Shown: piece after piece, positions 40,357-49,091 of the stretch
Layout: every line of letters starts with the position of its first letter
How positions within the stretch are numbered: the stretch's first letter is position 1
From: Hyphomicrobiaceae bacterium
GTDB taxonomy: Bacteria; Pseudomonadota; Alphaproteobacteria; Rhizobiales; Hyphomicrobiaceae
DNA: 64,000 bases
Assembly (NCBI GenBank): GCA_008933705.1
Contig: WBUN01000016.1
Location: forward strand, 22,171 to 86,170
Direction: 5' to 3'
Translations under genes and position numbers: made by a program
The notes under the pieces: generated by a model
Told to the model about the DNA's origin: nothing
What the model saw: only the letters and a program-made list of their open reading frames with translations
Databases searched by the model: none

Positions 40357-40725
40357 ATGACCTTCCTGTTTTGGCTTTTCATGCTGCTTCTGGTTGCCGC
40401 CGCCGTGGTCGGCGGGCTGTGGGGCTATCGCGTTTACATGACCGGCGACACCAGCGTGCCGTGGGGCGGATGGTTCGCCGCGCGCCCCGAGCCGCGCCTC
40501 AGCGTGAGCGAGCAGGCCTCCGTTGACAGCCGCCGCAAGCTGGTGCTGGTCCGCCGCGACGATGTGGAGCACCTCATCATGACCGGCGGGCCGGTGGATG
40601 TGGTGATCGAGACCAACATTGCCGCGCCAAGGGCCGCGCTGCCGGCAGCCGCGGAACCCATCGAGCCGGCGGCGCCCGTGTTCACCCGCCAGCCGCGCAG
40701 CTTCGGACAAGCCGTCAACGAATGA
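40357..40725 (+). CDS. FliO-like single-helix membrane protein
   Basis: A 122-residue protein with one N-terminal transmembrane helix (WLFMLLLVAAAVVGGLWGY) and a cytoplasmic part carrying the FliO pattern: RRKLVLVRRDDVEHLIMTGGP followed by VDVVIETNI. FliO helps assemble the flagellar export gate, but alphaproteobacterial proteins of this short type are also found away from flagellar clusters, as here. Its stop overlaps the start of the mechanosensitive channel gene (ATGA), so the two are translationally coupled. Confidence 0.7.
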   Translation: MTFLFWLFMLLLVAAAVVGGLWGYRVYMTGDTSVPWGGWFAARPEPRLSVSEQASVDSRRKLVLVRRDDVEHLIMTGGPVDVVIETNIAAPRAALPAAAEPIEPAAPVFTRQPRSFGQAVNE

Positions 40726-43274
40726 GCCGGCCTCTCAGCCGACAGCCCGGCCGGCGCCTGCTGCTTGCTGGATTTCTGCTTGCGGCCTCAATTTGCGGTC
40801 CGCAAGCCGCCCTGGCGCAGACCGTGGTCCCGGCGCCGGCGCAGACGACGCCTCCTGCCGAAACCGCCCCGCAGCCGGCGCCGCCCCGTGCGCCCGAGTT
40901 GCCTTCAGACGTCACCACGCCGGTTGCGCGCCTGACGACGGCGATCGAATCAGCCGAGAAGGCCATCCAGCACCTGACCGATCTCGAGGAGGAGCTGAGC
41001 CGCCTCAGGGTGGACGTGGAGGAGATCCTCACCGGCTCCACCCAGACCGCCGAGCAGCTGCGCCCACGGCTCGAGGCCGTCAAGTCGCAGATCGAGAAGC
41101 TCGGCCCCCCGCCCGCGAAGGACGGCCCGCCCGAAGCCCCGGCGATTGCCGCTGAACGCGCGCGCCTGACCGCGATGGCCTCCCAACTCGACGGCGCCAT
41201 CAAGGCGACCGAGCTGACCTGGGTGCGGGCGCGCCAGCTGATCGAGAAGATCACGGTGCTGCGGCACTCGCTTTTCACCAAGAGCCTGCTCGAGCGGTTG
41301 CCGAGCCCGCTGCTGCCGGGCCTCTGGCGCGACTTCACCAGCGAGACGCCGGCCGTGGGAAGCCGCCTCAGCTATCTGGCCCAGGACTGGTGGCAATGGG
41401 CGAACGCGAAGGCGATGGAGATCTCGCTCCTTCTCGCCGCCGCCGCGCTGCTGTACGTCATCCTGCGCTACGTCGTGCGGAGAGTGACCGATCGCCGGCA
41501 CCGTCGCAGCGAGCCGCCGCTGCCCTCCTTCTTCGAGCGCGCGATCTCCGTCGCCTGGGTGGCGCCGCTGCGCGCGCTGCCGGCTGCGGCAGCCGGACTG
41601 CTGATCTACGGCGGGCTTGACGCGCTGGACCTCCTTTACCCGCCCTGGGGTCGGGCGGCCGCGGCCATCCTGAAGGCGATCCTGGTCTTTGCGGGCGTCA
41701 GCGCGTTGATTGGATCCGTGCTCGCCCCGTCCGAGCCGCAGTGGCGGCTGGTCGCCCTTGCCGACCGCCCGGCCCGCCAGATCGGCCTGCTGCTGCAGGG
41801 CATCGCCGCCGTGTATGCCCTCGACGTGGCACTGACGCAGATGAGCCGGGCATTCTTCGTCCCCCTGGCGCTCAGCGTGGTGCAATCCTTCCTCGCCAGC
41901 ATGGCATTCGCCATCCTGCTCATCGGCCTGCTGCTCACGCCGTTCGAGCCGCAAGGGGCTGAGGCAGGCTCCGCCCCGGTGTCGCGCCATGCCCCGCGCT
42001 GGCTCAAGCTGCCGTTGTGGATCATGGCGCTGTGCATTGCCGGCGCCGCGCTGCTCGGCTACGTCGCGCTCGCCCGCTTCGCAGCCCAGCAACTCGTTCT
42101 GACCGGCATCGTGGTGGTCATCGTTGCGCTCGGCTATCTCGCCATCCGCGCCGTGACGCGCGAGCCCCAGCAGCGCGCCTATCCTGTGGGCGAAATGCTC
42201 GAGAGCCGCTTCGGCATCGATGCGCCCCGCCGGCGGCAGCTCGCCTGGCTGACCGAGTTCGCGCTTACCTTCGCGCTCGTGATCTGTGCGCTGCCGCTGC
42301 TGATGCTGAGCTGGGGGTTCTCGGGCGCGGACATCCGCGACTGGTTCAAGTCCCTCGTGTTCGGCCTCGAGATCGGCCAGTTCAGGATCTCGCTCGCCCG
42401 CATTCTGTTCGGCATCGTCCTCTTCATCGCGCTGCTGTTCGCCACCCGGCTGTTCCAGCGCTGGCTGCGCGAGAAGGCGCTCCAGCAGACGCGCATGGAC
42501 CCCGGCATCGCCAACTCGGTCGAGACGGTGGCGGGCTACATCGGCACCGGCCTTGCCGGCCTGCTGGCGATCTCCTACGCCGGCTTCGACATCACCAATC
42601 TCGCCATCGTCGCAGGCGCGCTGTCGGTCGGCATCGGCTTCGGCCTGCAGTCGATCGTCAACAACTTCGTGTCAGGCCTGATCCTGCTGATCGAGCGGCC
42701 GATAAAGGTCGGCGACTGGATCGTGCTCGGCGACCAGCAGGGCAACGTGCGCCGCATCAGCGTACGCGCAACCGAGATCGAGACATTCGACAAGGCGAGC
42801 CTCATCATCCCCAACTCGGAGCTGATCACCGGGCGCGTGCTCAACTGGACGCATCGCAACTCGCTGATCCGCATCGCCATACGCATCGGGGTCGCCTACG
42901 ATGCCGACCCGGACAAGGTCATCGAGATTCTACTGGACTGTGCCAAGGCGCATCCACAGGTCCTGCAATCGCCGCCCCCCAGTGCGGTCTTCGAGAACTT
43001 CGGCAGCAGTGCCCTCGAATTCTGCCTGCGCGCGCATCTTGGCGACACCAACGTGACGCTTTCCACCCAATCGGAATTGCGCGTTGCCATCCTGAAGGCC
43101 CTGCGCGCGGCCGATATCGAGATCCCCTTCAACCAGCTCGACGTCACCTTGCGCGACCTCGACGCCGTGAAGCGCTATCTCAACCGCACCATCGAGCAGC
43201 GCCCGGATGGCGGGGCGGCGCAACCGCCGGAATCTGCGGGGAACGGCAAGCCGCTGCCCGGAGCCGGCAGCTAG
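40722..43274 (+). CDS. DUF3772 domain-containing MscS-type mechanosensitive channel
   Basis: An 850-residue inner-membrane channel of the large MscK/MscM-like class. A signal peptide (…LLLAGFLLAASICGPQAALAQ) precedes a periplasmic proline-rich stretch and a helical DUF3772 region (about residues 60-200). About ten hydrophobic segments follow. The MscS core is near residue 600-730: pore helix GALSVGIGFGLQSIVNNFVSG, then LLIERPIKVGDWIVLG and the beta domain VRATEIETFDKASLIIPNS. It opens on osmotic downshift. It overlaps the FliO-like gene by four bases, indicating coupled translation. Confidence 0.9.
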   Translation: MSRPLSRQPGRRLLLAGFLLAASICGPQAALAQTVVPAPAQTTPPAETAPQPAPPRAPELPSDVTTPVARLTTAIESAEKAIQHLTDLEEELSRLRVDVEEILTGSTQTAEQLRPRLEAVKSQIEKLGPPPAKDGPPEAPAIAAERARLTAMASQLDGAIKATELTWVRARQLIEKITVLRHSLFTKSLLERLPSPLLPGLWRDFTSETPAVGSRLSYLAQDWWQWANAKAMEISLLLAAAALLYVILRYVVRRVTDRRHRRSEPPLPSFFERAISVAWVAPLRALPAAAAGLLIYGGLDALDLLYPPWGRAAAAILKAILVFAGVSALIGSVLAPSEPQWRLVALADRPARQIGLLLQGIAAVYALDVALTQMSRAFFVPLALSVVQSFLASMAFAILLIGLLLTPFEPQGAEAGSAPVSRHAPRWLKLPLWIMALCIAGAALLGYVALARFAAQQLVLTGIVVVIVALGYLAIRAVTREPQQRAYPVGEMLESRFGIDAPRRRQLAWLTEFALTFALVICALPLLMLSWGFSGADIRDWFKSLVFGLEIGQFRISLARILFGIVLFIALLFATRLFQRWLREKALQQTRMDPGIANSVETVAGYIGTGLAGLLAISYAGFDITNLAIVAGALSVGIGFGLQSIVNNFVSGLILLIERPIKVGDWIVLGDQQGNVRRISVRATEIETFDKASLIIPNSELITGRVLNWTHRNSLIRIAIRIGVAYDADPDKVIEILLDCAKAHPQVLQSPPPSAVFENFGSSALEFCLRAHLGDTNVTLSTQSELRVAILKALRAADIEIPFNQLDVTLRDLDAVKRYLNRTIEQRPDGGAAQPPESAGNGKPLPGAGS

Positions 43275-43296
43275 CAGCAAGGGCGCGGCGGCCCCC

Positions 43297-43875
43297 TCAG
43301 TCTTCGCGGAATACCTTCTCGCGGCGCTCGTGGCGCTCCTGCGCCTCAAGGGAGAGGGTGGCGATCGGCCTGGCGTCCAGACGCTTGAGACCGATCGGCT
43401 CGCCCGTCTCCTCGCAATAGCCGTACGTCCCTTCCTCGATGCGCGCCAGCGCCGCGTCGATCTTGGCGATCAGCTTGCGCTGCCGGTCGCGCGCCCTGAG
43501 CTCGAGCGCGCGGTCGGTCTCGGAGGTGGCGCGATCGGCGAGATCGGCGTGCTGGGCGGAGTCCTCGTGCAGCACCTGAAGCGTCTCGCGATTCTGGCGG
43601 ATGATCTCTTCCTTCCAAGCGATCAGCTTGTTGCGGAAATACACCTTCTGACGATCGTTCATGAACGGCTCGTTCTCAGACGGCCGGTAGCCTTCGGGGA
43701 GAATGATGCTGCTCTGCCGGTTCGAGTTCTTGCGCGAGGGCTTGGACGGTGCCTTCGGCGCACCGTTCTTGAGGTGAGCCGTCACACGCGCATCGCCGCG
43801 CCCTTCGCTTGCGGCCTTCGCCGGCACCTTGGGCGCGGCCTTCTTGACCGGACGCTTGCGATCGGTTTTGCCCAT
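43297..43875 (-). CDS. dksA: RNA polymerase-binding transcription factor DksA
   Basis: A 192-residue DksA/TraR protein that works with ppGpp at the polymerase secondary channel. The N-terminal 60 residues are a lysine-rich extension. The coiled-coil runs from FMNDRQKVYFRNKLIAWKEEI to the tip; the globular part is EEGTYGYCEETGEPIGLKRLDARP. The classic four-cysteine zinc site is reduced to one cysteine, as in other Hyphomicrobiales DksA. ATG 43875 has GGGAAG six bases upstream. It is convergent with the channel gene. Confidence 0.93.
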   Translation of the reverse strand: MGKTDRKRPVKKAAPKVPAKAASEGRGDARVTAHLKNGAPKAPSKPSRKNSNRQSSIILPEGYRPSENEPFMNDRQKVYFRNKLIAWKEEIIRQNRETLQVLHEDSAQHADLADRATSETDRALELRARDRQRKLIAKIDAALARIEEGTYGYCEETGEPIGLKRLDARPIATLSLEAQERHERREKVFRED

Positions 43876-44442
43876 GCGCGCTTCCCGACGGCTCGTTGAC
43901 GCTATGCTTGTCGCGCCCGGCTCCGGGCGTCGCAATTTGGAGCCCGTATTTAAGCCGCTGTTTTTTCAAGTCAAGCAGTTGACGTGCGCTGCAGCGGAGC
44001 GGTTGCAGCTCGCGCGTGCGGTGCGCAGATGAACGCCGCCATCAAGAGCAGTCTTGTATTAATTATTCTACATCGTCTGTCATCTATCTGAAGTAGTAAC
44101 GATCGAATTCTACACGTTTACCGTGCATTCATCTCTTTGAGGGAGTATTCCCTCACAAAGACGGATTCGGGGCCAAGCAGTGCGGCGATAAATGACGATC
44201 TGGATCGAGCGCAAAGACCGCCCCTCCCCCGCGGTCTTGCGTTTCCCCGATCGGCAATTGCTTCGGCTCTGACAAGCGACGCTTTTCCCTGCGTTCTCCC
44301 CCCAAGCGTCGCCTGCGCCACTTCCAACCGCCGCCTGGAAGTGGCGCCTACCTTTTTTGCCGCAAAGCGCGCCGCTTGAAGCAGGAGCCCGGCGCCCGTA
44401 ATGTCGCCCGTCCTTTTGCCGGCCGGGAGTGCGCGCGACATC
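43876..44442. other. 567-bp divergent intergenic region, partly AT-rich
   Basis: Between dksA and the MoxR ATPase. From about 44040 to 44165 the sequence is clearly more AT-rich than the surroundings and ends in a bulged hairpin (44135-44160: CTTTGAGGGA against TCCCTCACAAAG). No coding sequence is convincing. The size and composition would fit promoters or a small RNA; neither can be shown. Confidence 0.5.
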
Positions 44443-45285
44443 ATGCGATTCAAGGGAACGAAGAACTACGTGGCGACCGACGACCTCACGGTTGCCGTCA
44501 ACGCCGCCATCACGCTGCAGCGCCCTCTTCTGGTGAAGGGCGAGCCGGGGACAGGAAAGACGGTGCTGGCCATCGAGGTCGCCAAAGCGGTGAAGGCGCC
44601 GCTGATCGAATGGCACGTCAAGTCGACAACCAAGGCGCTCCAGGGTCTCTACGAATACGACGCCGTGAGCCGCCTGCGCGACAGTCAGCTCGGCGACGAG
44701 CGCGTCAAGGATATCCGCAACTACATCCGCAAGGGCAAACTCTGGGAGGCGTTCACCCACGAGGAGCGGCCCGTGCTGCTCATCGACGAGATCGACAAGG
44801 CCGATATCGAGTTCCCCAACGACCTGTTGCAGGAGCTCGATCGCATGGAATTCTACGTCTACGAAACCGGCGAGACCATCAAGGCCAGGCACCGGCCGAT
44901 CGTGATCATCACCTCCAACAATGAGAAGGAGCTGCCCGACGCCTTCCTGCGCCGCTGCTTCTTCCACTACATCAAGTTTCCCGATCCCGAGACCATGCGC
45001 GAGATCGTCGAGGTGCATTTCCCCAACCTCAAGGGGCGCCTTGTGACCGAGGCCATGAAGATCTTCTATGACGTGCGCGAGGTGCCAGGCATCAAGAAGA
45101 AGCCGTCCACGTCCGAGCTGCTCGACTGGATCAAGCTGCTGCTGAACGAGGACATCAGCCCCGAGACGCTGCGCGAGAACGACCCGCGCAAGCTCATTCC
45201 CCCGCTGCACGGGGCTTTGCTCAAGAACGAGCAGGACGTGCACCTGTTCGAGCGGCTGGCGTTTATCGCCAAACGGCAGGGCTAG
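44443..45285 (+). CDS. MoxR-family AAA ATPase
   Basis: A 280-residue AAA+ ATPase of the MoxR group, chaperone-like enzymes that usually act with a von Willebrand A partner to insert metals or mature complexes. Walker A is KGEPGTGKTVLA, Walker B is VLLIDEIDKAD, sensor 1 is IITSNNEKELPDAFLRRCFF with the arginine finger. ATG 44443 (MRFKGTKNYVATDDL) matches the usual start; ATG 44401 is possible. The expected VWA-domain gene does not follow; the next gene encodes a fatty acid hydroxylase. Confidence 0.9.
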   Translation: MRFKGTKNYVATDDLTVAVNAAITLQRPLLVKGEPGTGKTVLAIEVAKAVKAPLIEWHVKSTTKALQGLYEYDAVSRLRDSQLGDERVKDIRNYIRKGKLWEAFTHEERPVLLIDEIDKADIEFPNDLLQELDRMEFYVYETGETIKARHRPIVIITSNNEKELPDAFLRRCFFHYIKFPDPETMREIVEVHFPNLKGRLVTEAMKIFYDVREVPGIKKKPSTSELLDWIKLLLNEDISPETLRENDPRKLIPPLHGALLKNEQDVHLFERLAFIAKRQG

Positions 45286-45297
45286 GCTAAGCGTGGT

Positions 45298-45349
45298 GAT
45301 CGAGAAAATCGCCGGTGTTGCCGGCATGCTTGGAGCGAATTTCTCGATC
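45298..45349 (+). terminator. Two-stage hairpin after the MoxR gene
   Basis: Outer stem GATCGAGAAA (45298-45307) with TTTCTCGATC (45340-45349), perfect over 10 bp, enclosing an inner stem GCCGG (45311-45315) with CCGGC (45321-45325). It starts 13 nt after the MoxR stop. There is no T run, so it may be a processing or stability element as much as a terminator. Confidence 0.5.
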
Positions 45350-45557
45350 TGAATCACACTGAAGTCCTTCCGACTTGGGCTGAACCTGAAATCCACACGC
45401 CGCGCCTGTCATCCCGGCCGGAGCGCGTGAGCACGCAGAGCCTGCCTTGCCCGATGGCTTTGGCGGTCTGCCCGGGCGCGGGTGAGGCGAACGGCCGGGC
45501 GACGGATTCCTGCCCCGTCCGCGTTGTAGAGCCCATCCCGTCGCTTGGAGGATGGCC

Positions 45558-46352
45558 ATGCCTCCCACCATCAAGGGCGTCCTGATCAGCTTCGCCGTGC
45601 TGTTCGTCCTGTTCGGCACGCTGCAATTGCTGCGCCCGCGCGAGAAGCGCCTGCCGCTGCTGCGGCGCGGGTTCTCGACCGATCTGGCCTATTGGGCCTT
45701 CACCCCGCTGGTGACACGCGCCGTCACGCGCGTTTCAGTCGCGGTGACCATCGTGCCGCTCGCCCTGCTGGTCTACGGCACGGTGGATAAGGAGCTGCTC
45801 CTCAACGGCTTCGGCCCGGCATCACGCCTGCCGCTGTGGCTGCAGGCGGTCGTGGTCTTGCTGGTCACGGATTTCATCGGCTATTGGATGCATCGCGCCT
45901 TCCACCGCGGCCGGCTGTGGCACTTCCACGCCGTGCATCATTCCTCCACCGATCTCGACTGGCTGTCGGCGGTGCGCCTGCACCCCGTCAACGACGCGTT
46001 GATGCGCATTGCCGGCACGCTGCCGGTGCTGGCTGCGGGCTTCGCGCCGGTCGCAGTCGCAGGCCTCGTTCCCGTTCTCACCTTCATGGCCATCCTCGTG
46101 CACGCCAATCTCGACTGGGATTGGGGCCCGTTGCGCGCCGTTCTGGTCTCGCCGCGTTTTCATCGCTGGCATCACACCGATGAGACCAATGCCCGCGACA
46201 AGAACTTCGCCGGCCTGCTGCCGCTGTGGGACGTTCTGTTCGGCACCTACCACATGCCGAAGGACCGCCTGCCGCAGCAGTTCGGCACGGCGACGGCCGT
46301 GCCCGCCGGCCTCATCGGCCAGATGCTGTTTCCCTTCAAGGCGCGCACTTGA
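45558..46352 (+). CDS. Fatty acid hydroxylase/sterol desaturase-family protein
   Basis: A 264-residue membrane di-iron enzyme. The eight-histidine pattern is complete: HRAFH near residue 113, HFHAVHHSS near 122 and HRWHH near 208, between four to five hydrophobic segments. Members hydroxylate or desaturate lipids (hopanoids, fatty acids, carotenoids); the substrate is unknown. The start is ATG 45558: GGAGG lies six bases before it, while ATG 45552 would leave no spacing. Confidence 0.88.
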   Translation: MPPTIKGVLISFAVLFVLFGTLQLLRPREKRLPLLRRGFSTDLAYWAFTPLVTRAVTRVSVAVTIVPLALLVYGTVDKELLLNGFGPASRLPLWLQAVVVLLVTDFIGYWMHRAFHRGRLWHFHAVHHSSTDLDWLSAVRLHPVNDALMRIAGTLPVLAAGFAPVAVAGLVPVLTFMAILVHANLDWDWGPLRAVLVSPRFHRWHHTDETNARDKNFAGLLPLWDVLFGTYHMPKDRLPQQFGTATAVPAGLIGQMLFPFKART

Positions 46353-46361
46353 GCGCGAGGC

Positions 46362-47303
46362 TCACGGGGTGCTGGGGCTGAACGTGTCGCAGGCCTGCAT
46401 CTGCCCCGTCTCGAGCCCCTTGCGGAACCAGCGCACACGCTGCGCCGAGGAGCCATGCGTGAAGGACTCCGGCACGACCCGGCCCTGCATGCGCCTCTGG
46501 ATCGTGTCGTCGCCGATGGCCGAAGCCGCGTTCAACCCCTCCTCCACGTCGCCCGGCTGCAGCCGCTTCTTGACCTGATCGTTCAGGCTCGCCCACACGC
46601 CGGCCAGGCAATCGGCCTGCAGCTCCATGCGCACCTGCAGCTCGTTGGCTCCGCGCTGGTCGAGACGCTGCTTCCTGGCCTGCACCTTGTCCGCCACGCC
46701 GAGTAATGTCTGCACGTGGTGGCCGACCTCGTGCGCGATGACGTAGGCCTGCGCGAAGTCGCCGGGTGCATTGAAGCGCCGCTTCAGATCCTCGTAGAAA
46801 GCCAGGTCGATGTAGACCTTGCGATCGAGGGGGCAATAGAACGGACCCATGGCGGACATCCCCGTTCCGCACGCGGTCTGCGTCGCCTGCCGGAACATGA
46901 CCAGCTTCGGCTCCTCGTATTTCCGGCCCGCGCCCTCGAACACGCGCGTCCACACGTCTTCGGTATCGGCCAGGACGCGCCGCACGAAGCGGGCCATCTC
47001 GTCATCCTGCTGCGGCACGCGCTGCTGCTCACTGCGAGGCATCTCGAAGGGGGCGCGCTGACTGGTGCGCGTCTGCCCGCTCTGCGGCAGGTTGGGGATG
47101 CCGTCGCCCCCGCTCAGCAGCTCCAGCGGGTTGATGCCGAGCATCAGGCAGATGATGCCGATGATGACAAGCGACGTGATGCTGAGACCGCCCCCGCCGA
47201 GCGCAACAGGGAACGGCATGCCGCCGCGGCTCGGCAAGCCGCCCGGTTGATCGCGCCGATCCTCGACGTTGCTGCTTTCCCGATCCTCGTCGCTGTAGCG
47301 CAT
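46362..47303 (-). CDS. Neutral zinc metallopeptidase (YpfJ family)
   Basis: A 313-residue membrane-anchored protease. The N-terminal 40 residues are hydrophilic and glycine-rich, followed by one transmembrane helix (ITSLVIIGIICLMLGI). The catalytic zinc motif is HEVGHH, with ELQADCLAG as the downstream glutamate ligand region, and YVDL-like VYIDLAFYEDL before it. YpfJ proteins are widespread; substrates are unknown. It converges with the hydroxylase gene, 9 nt between stops. Confidence 0.9.
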   Translation of the reverse strand: MRYSDEDRESSNVEDRRDQPGGLPSRGGMPFPVALGGGGLSITSLVIIGIICLMLGINPLELLSGGDGIPNLPQSGQTRTSQRAPFEMPRSEQQRVPQQDDEMARFVRRVLADTEDVWTRVFEGAGRKYEEPKLVMFRQATQTACGTGMSAMGPFYCPLDRKVYIDLAFYEDLKRRFNAPGDFAQAYVIAHEVGHHVQTLLGVADKVQARKQRLDQRGANELQVRMELQADCLAGVWASLNDQVKKRLQPGDVEEGLNAASAIGDDTIQRRMQGRVVPESFTHGSSAQRVRWFRKGLETGQMQACDTFSPSTP

Positions 47304-47405
47304 GGTTCGATCCTCAAGAGCCGGTCAGTTCGCCGTGCAGGCCGCGGACAATGCACCGCGTCTGGCATACGCAGTTGTGCATGCGGCAGGAGACACTGGG
47401 GCCGG

Positions 47406-48824
47406 TTACGGAGTCCCTTCTTCCTTGTCCAGTGCGGCCCTGGACGTGAGCAGGCTCGGCAGCAGCAGCAGCTTGCCGCCCTCTCCCCGGCTCCGCTCCG
47501 CCTTCAGCAGGGCGCTAACCTGTCGCGACACCGCCACGACCCCTTCGTTCTCGTAGGCCTCGTGGTTCTTCTCGATGTCGCGGATTTCATAGCGGTAGTT
47601 GACCATCAGCCCGTGCGCCTCGCGCAGCCCCTTGGGCGAGGTGTCACCCAGCCAGTTGATGCGCTCGAGCCGCGCGCCGTTGCCGAGGTGGAAGCGCGCG
47701 ACCGGATCGACCGGTCCGCCGTCCGCGGCCTTGGCGGTGAGAAAATAGTGCGCCGCAAGGCGCAGCAGCACGGGCTTGAGCGCCTCCGCCGCCTCGGGCG
47801 CATCGATCCAGTCCGGATCGGCCAGCACCCGCAGCCTGTCGCGCTCGGCCGGCGAGACGAGATCGGCGTCTGCCTCGCCGATGGTCTGCTCCAGCCACTT
47901 GGCAAAGCGCGGCACCGGCGAGAGCGTGACGAAGGTCTTGAGGCTCGCCCGCTCCTTCACGAGGTCGTCGACCACCTGCTTGATCAGGAAATTGCCGAAC
48001 GAGATGCCGCGCAGCCCCTCCTGGCAGTTGGATATCGAGTAGAACACGGCCGTGGTCGGCTTGTCGGCGAGGCCGTCGCCCTTCGGCGCCTCCTCCAGCA
48101 CCGTGTTGATGTTGTCGGGAATGGCGTTGGTCAGCGCCACCTCGACGAAGATCAGCGGCTCGTCAATCAGCGAGGGATGGAAGAACGCAAAGCAGCGCCG
48201 GTCGGCCGGGTCGAGCCGGCGGCGCAGGTCGTCCCAGCCGCGGATCTCGTGCACGGCCTCATAGGCGATGATCTTCTCCAGGATGGCGGCCGGCGTCTGC
48301 CAGTCGATGCGCCTGAGCACCAGGAAGCCTCGATTGAACCACGACGACAGCAGGTGCATCAGGTCCGCATCGACGCGCGCGAGCGCCGCATCCTCCGCCG
48401 CGCCCGCCATGATGTCGCGGCGCATGGCGACGATCTCGGCCGTGGCGCCAGGCGCAAGGTTCAGCCGGCGGAAGAACTCCTGGCGCGGGCTCTCGACCGC
48501 CCGCTGCAGCGCCGCGACGTTGGCTTCGCTCGGGTTGGCAAGATAGGCCTTGGCCGCCCGGGTCACCCCGTTGGGGTCGGGCTGCAGCGTCTCGGCCAGG
48601 AACTCGAGAAAGCTCCGCCGCTCCTCGTCCGACAGCGCACGATAGCGGTTGAGGATCTCGCGCGCGATCGCAACCCCGGATGCCTCGCCGCGCACCGACA
48701 CCAGCGCATCGGCAAGCTCGGTGATGTCGTCCTTCGGCTCGCCGCCCCCGAGCGAGCGCGGCAGCAGTTGCCGCCCCTGCTCCGCGATCGTGTTCAGCAG
48801 TTCCTGCAGGAATGAAACGTTCAC
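47406..48824 (-). CDS. Malonyl-CoA decarboxylase
   Basis: A 472-residue enzyme converting malonyl-CoA to acetyl-CoA and CO2. The N-terminal helical domain is followed by the acetyltransferase-like catalytic domain: CFAFFHPSLIDEPLIFVEVAL, FYSISNCQEGLRGISFGNFLIKQV and TLSPVPRFAKWL. The catalytic Ser/His residues of the family lie in the stretches SISNC and FHPS. The start is GTG 48824, with only a modest ribosome site. No malonate uptake or CoA-ligase gene is adjacent, so it may regulate the malonyl-CoA pool. Confidence 0.93.
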   Translation of the reverse strand: MNVSFLQELLNTIAEQGRQLLPRSLGGGEPKDDITELADALVSVRGEASGVAIAREILNRYRALSDEERRSFLEFLAETLQPDPNGVTRAAKAYLANPSEANVAALQRAVESPRQEFFRRLNLAPGATAEIVAMRRDIMAGAAEDAALARVDADLMHLLSSWFNRGFLVLRRIDWQTPAAILEKIIAYEAVHEIRGWDDLRRRLDPADRRCFAFFHPSLIDEPLIFVEVALTNAIPDNINTVLEEAPKGDGLADKPTTAVFYSISNCQEGLRGISFGNFLIKQVVDDLVKERASLKTFVTLSPVPRFAKWLEQTIGEADADLVSPAERDRLRVLADPDWIDAPEAAEALKPVLLRLAAHYFLTAKAADGGPVDPVARFHLGNGARLERINWLGDTSPKGLREAHGLMVNYRYEIRDIEKNHEAYENEGVVAVSRQVSALLKAERSRGEGGKLLLLPSLLTSRAALDKEEGTP

Positions 48825-49091
48825 GGGAGGTCTCTTCGGTCCGGTCTCTCAGTGCTGTCGCCGTGGTCAGGCTGGCGTCCAATTGCAACAATTTGGCGAC
48901 GCAGGCCTCCGGGTCGCTCTCTCCCAGGCCGCCCGTCTCCGCCTCTCAGCCTATCCTGTTTGCCGGCGCATTTGCAGCCTCCCGGCTGCTCAACAGGGCG
49001 GCATCCGCCCAGGCCTCATTGCCGGGGAAGGTGGCATTGGCGCGGCAGACGCGCCATGCTGCGGGCAAATCACAAGCGGAGGAGAACGCCG

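Noticed and set aside
44110..45396. 428-codon minus-strand frame opposite the MoxR gene
   Set aside because: Shadow of the MoxR gene; its part beyond the gene runs into AT-rich intergenic DNA.
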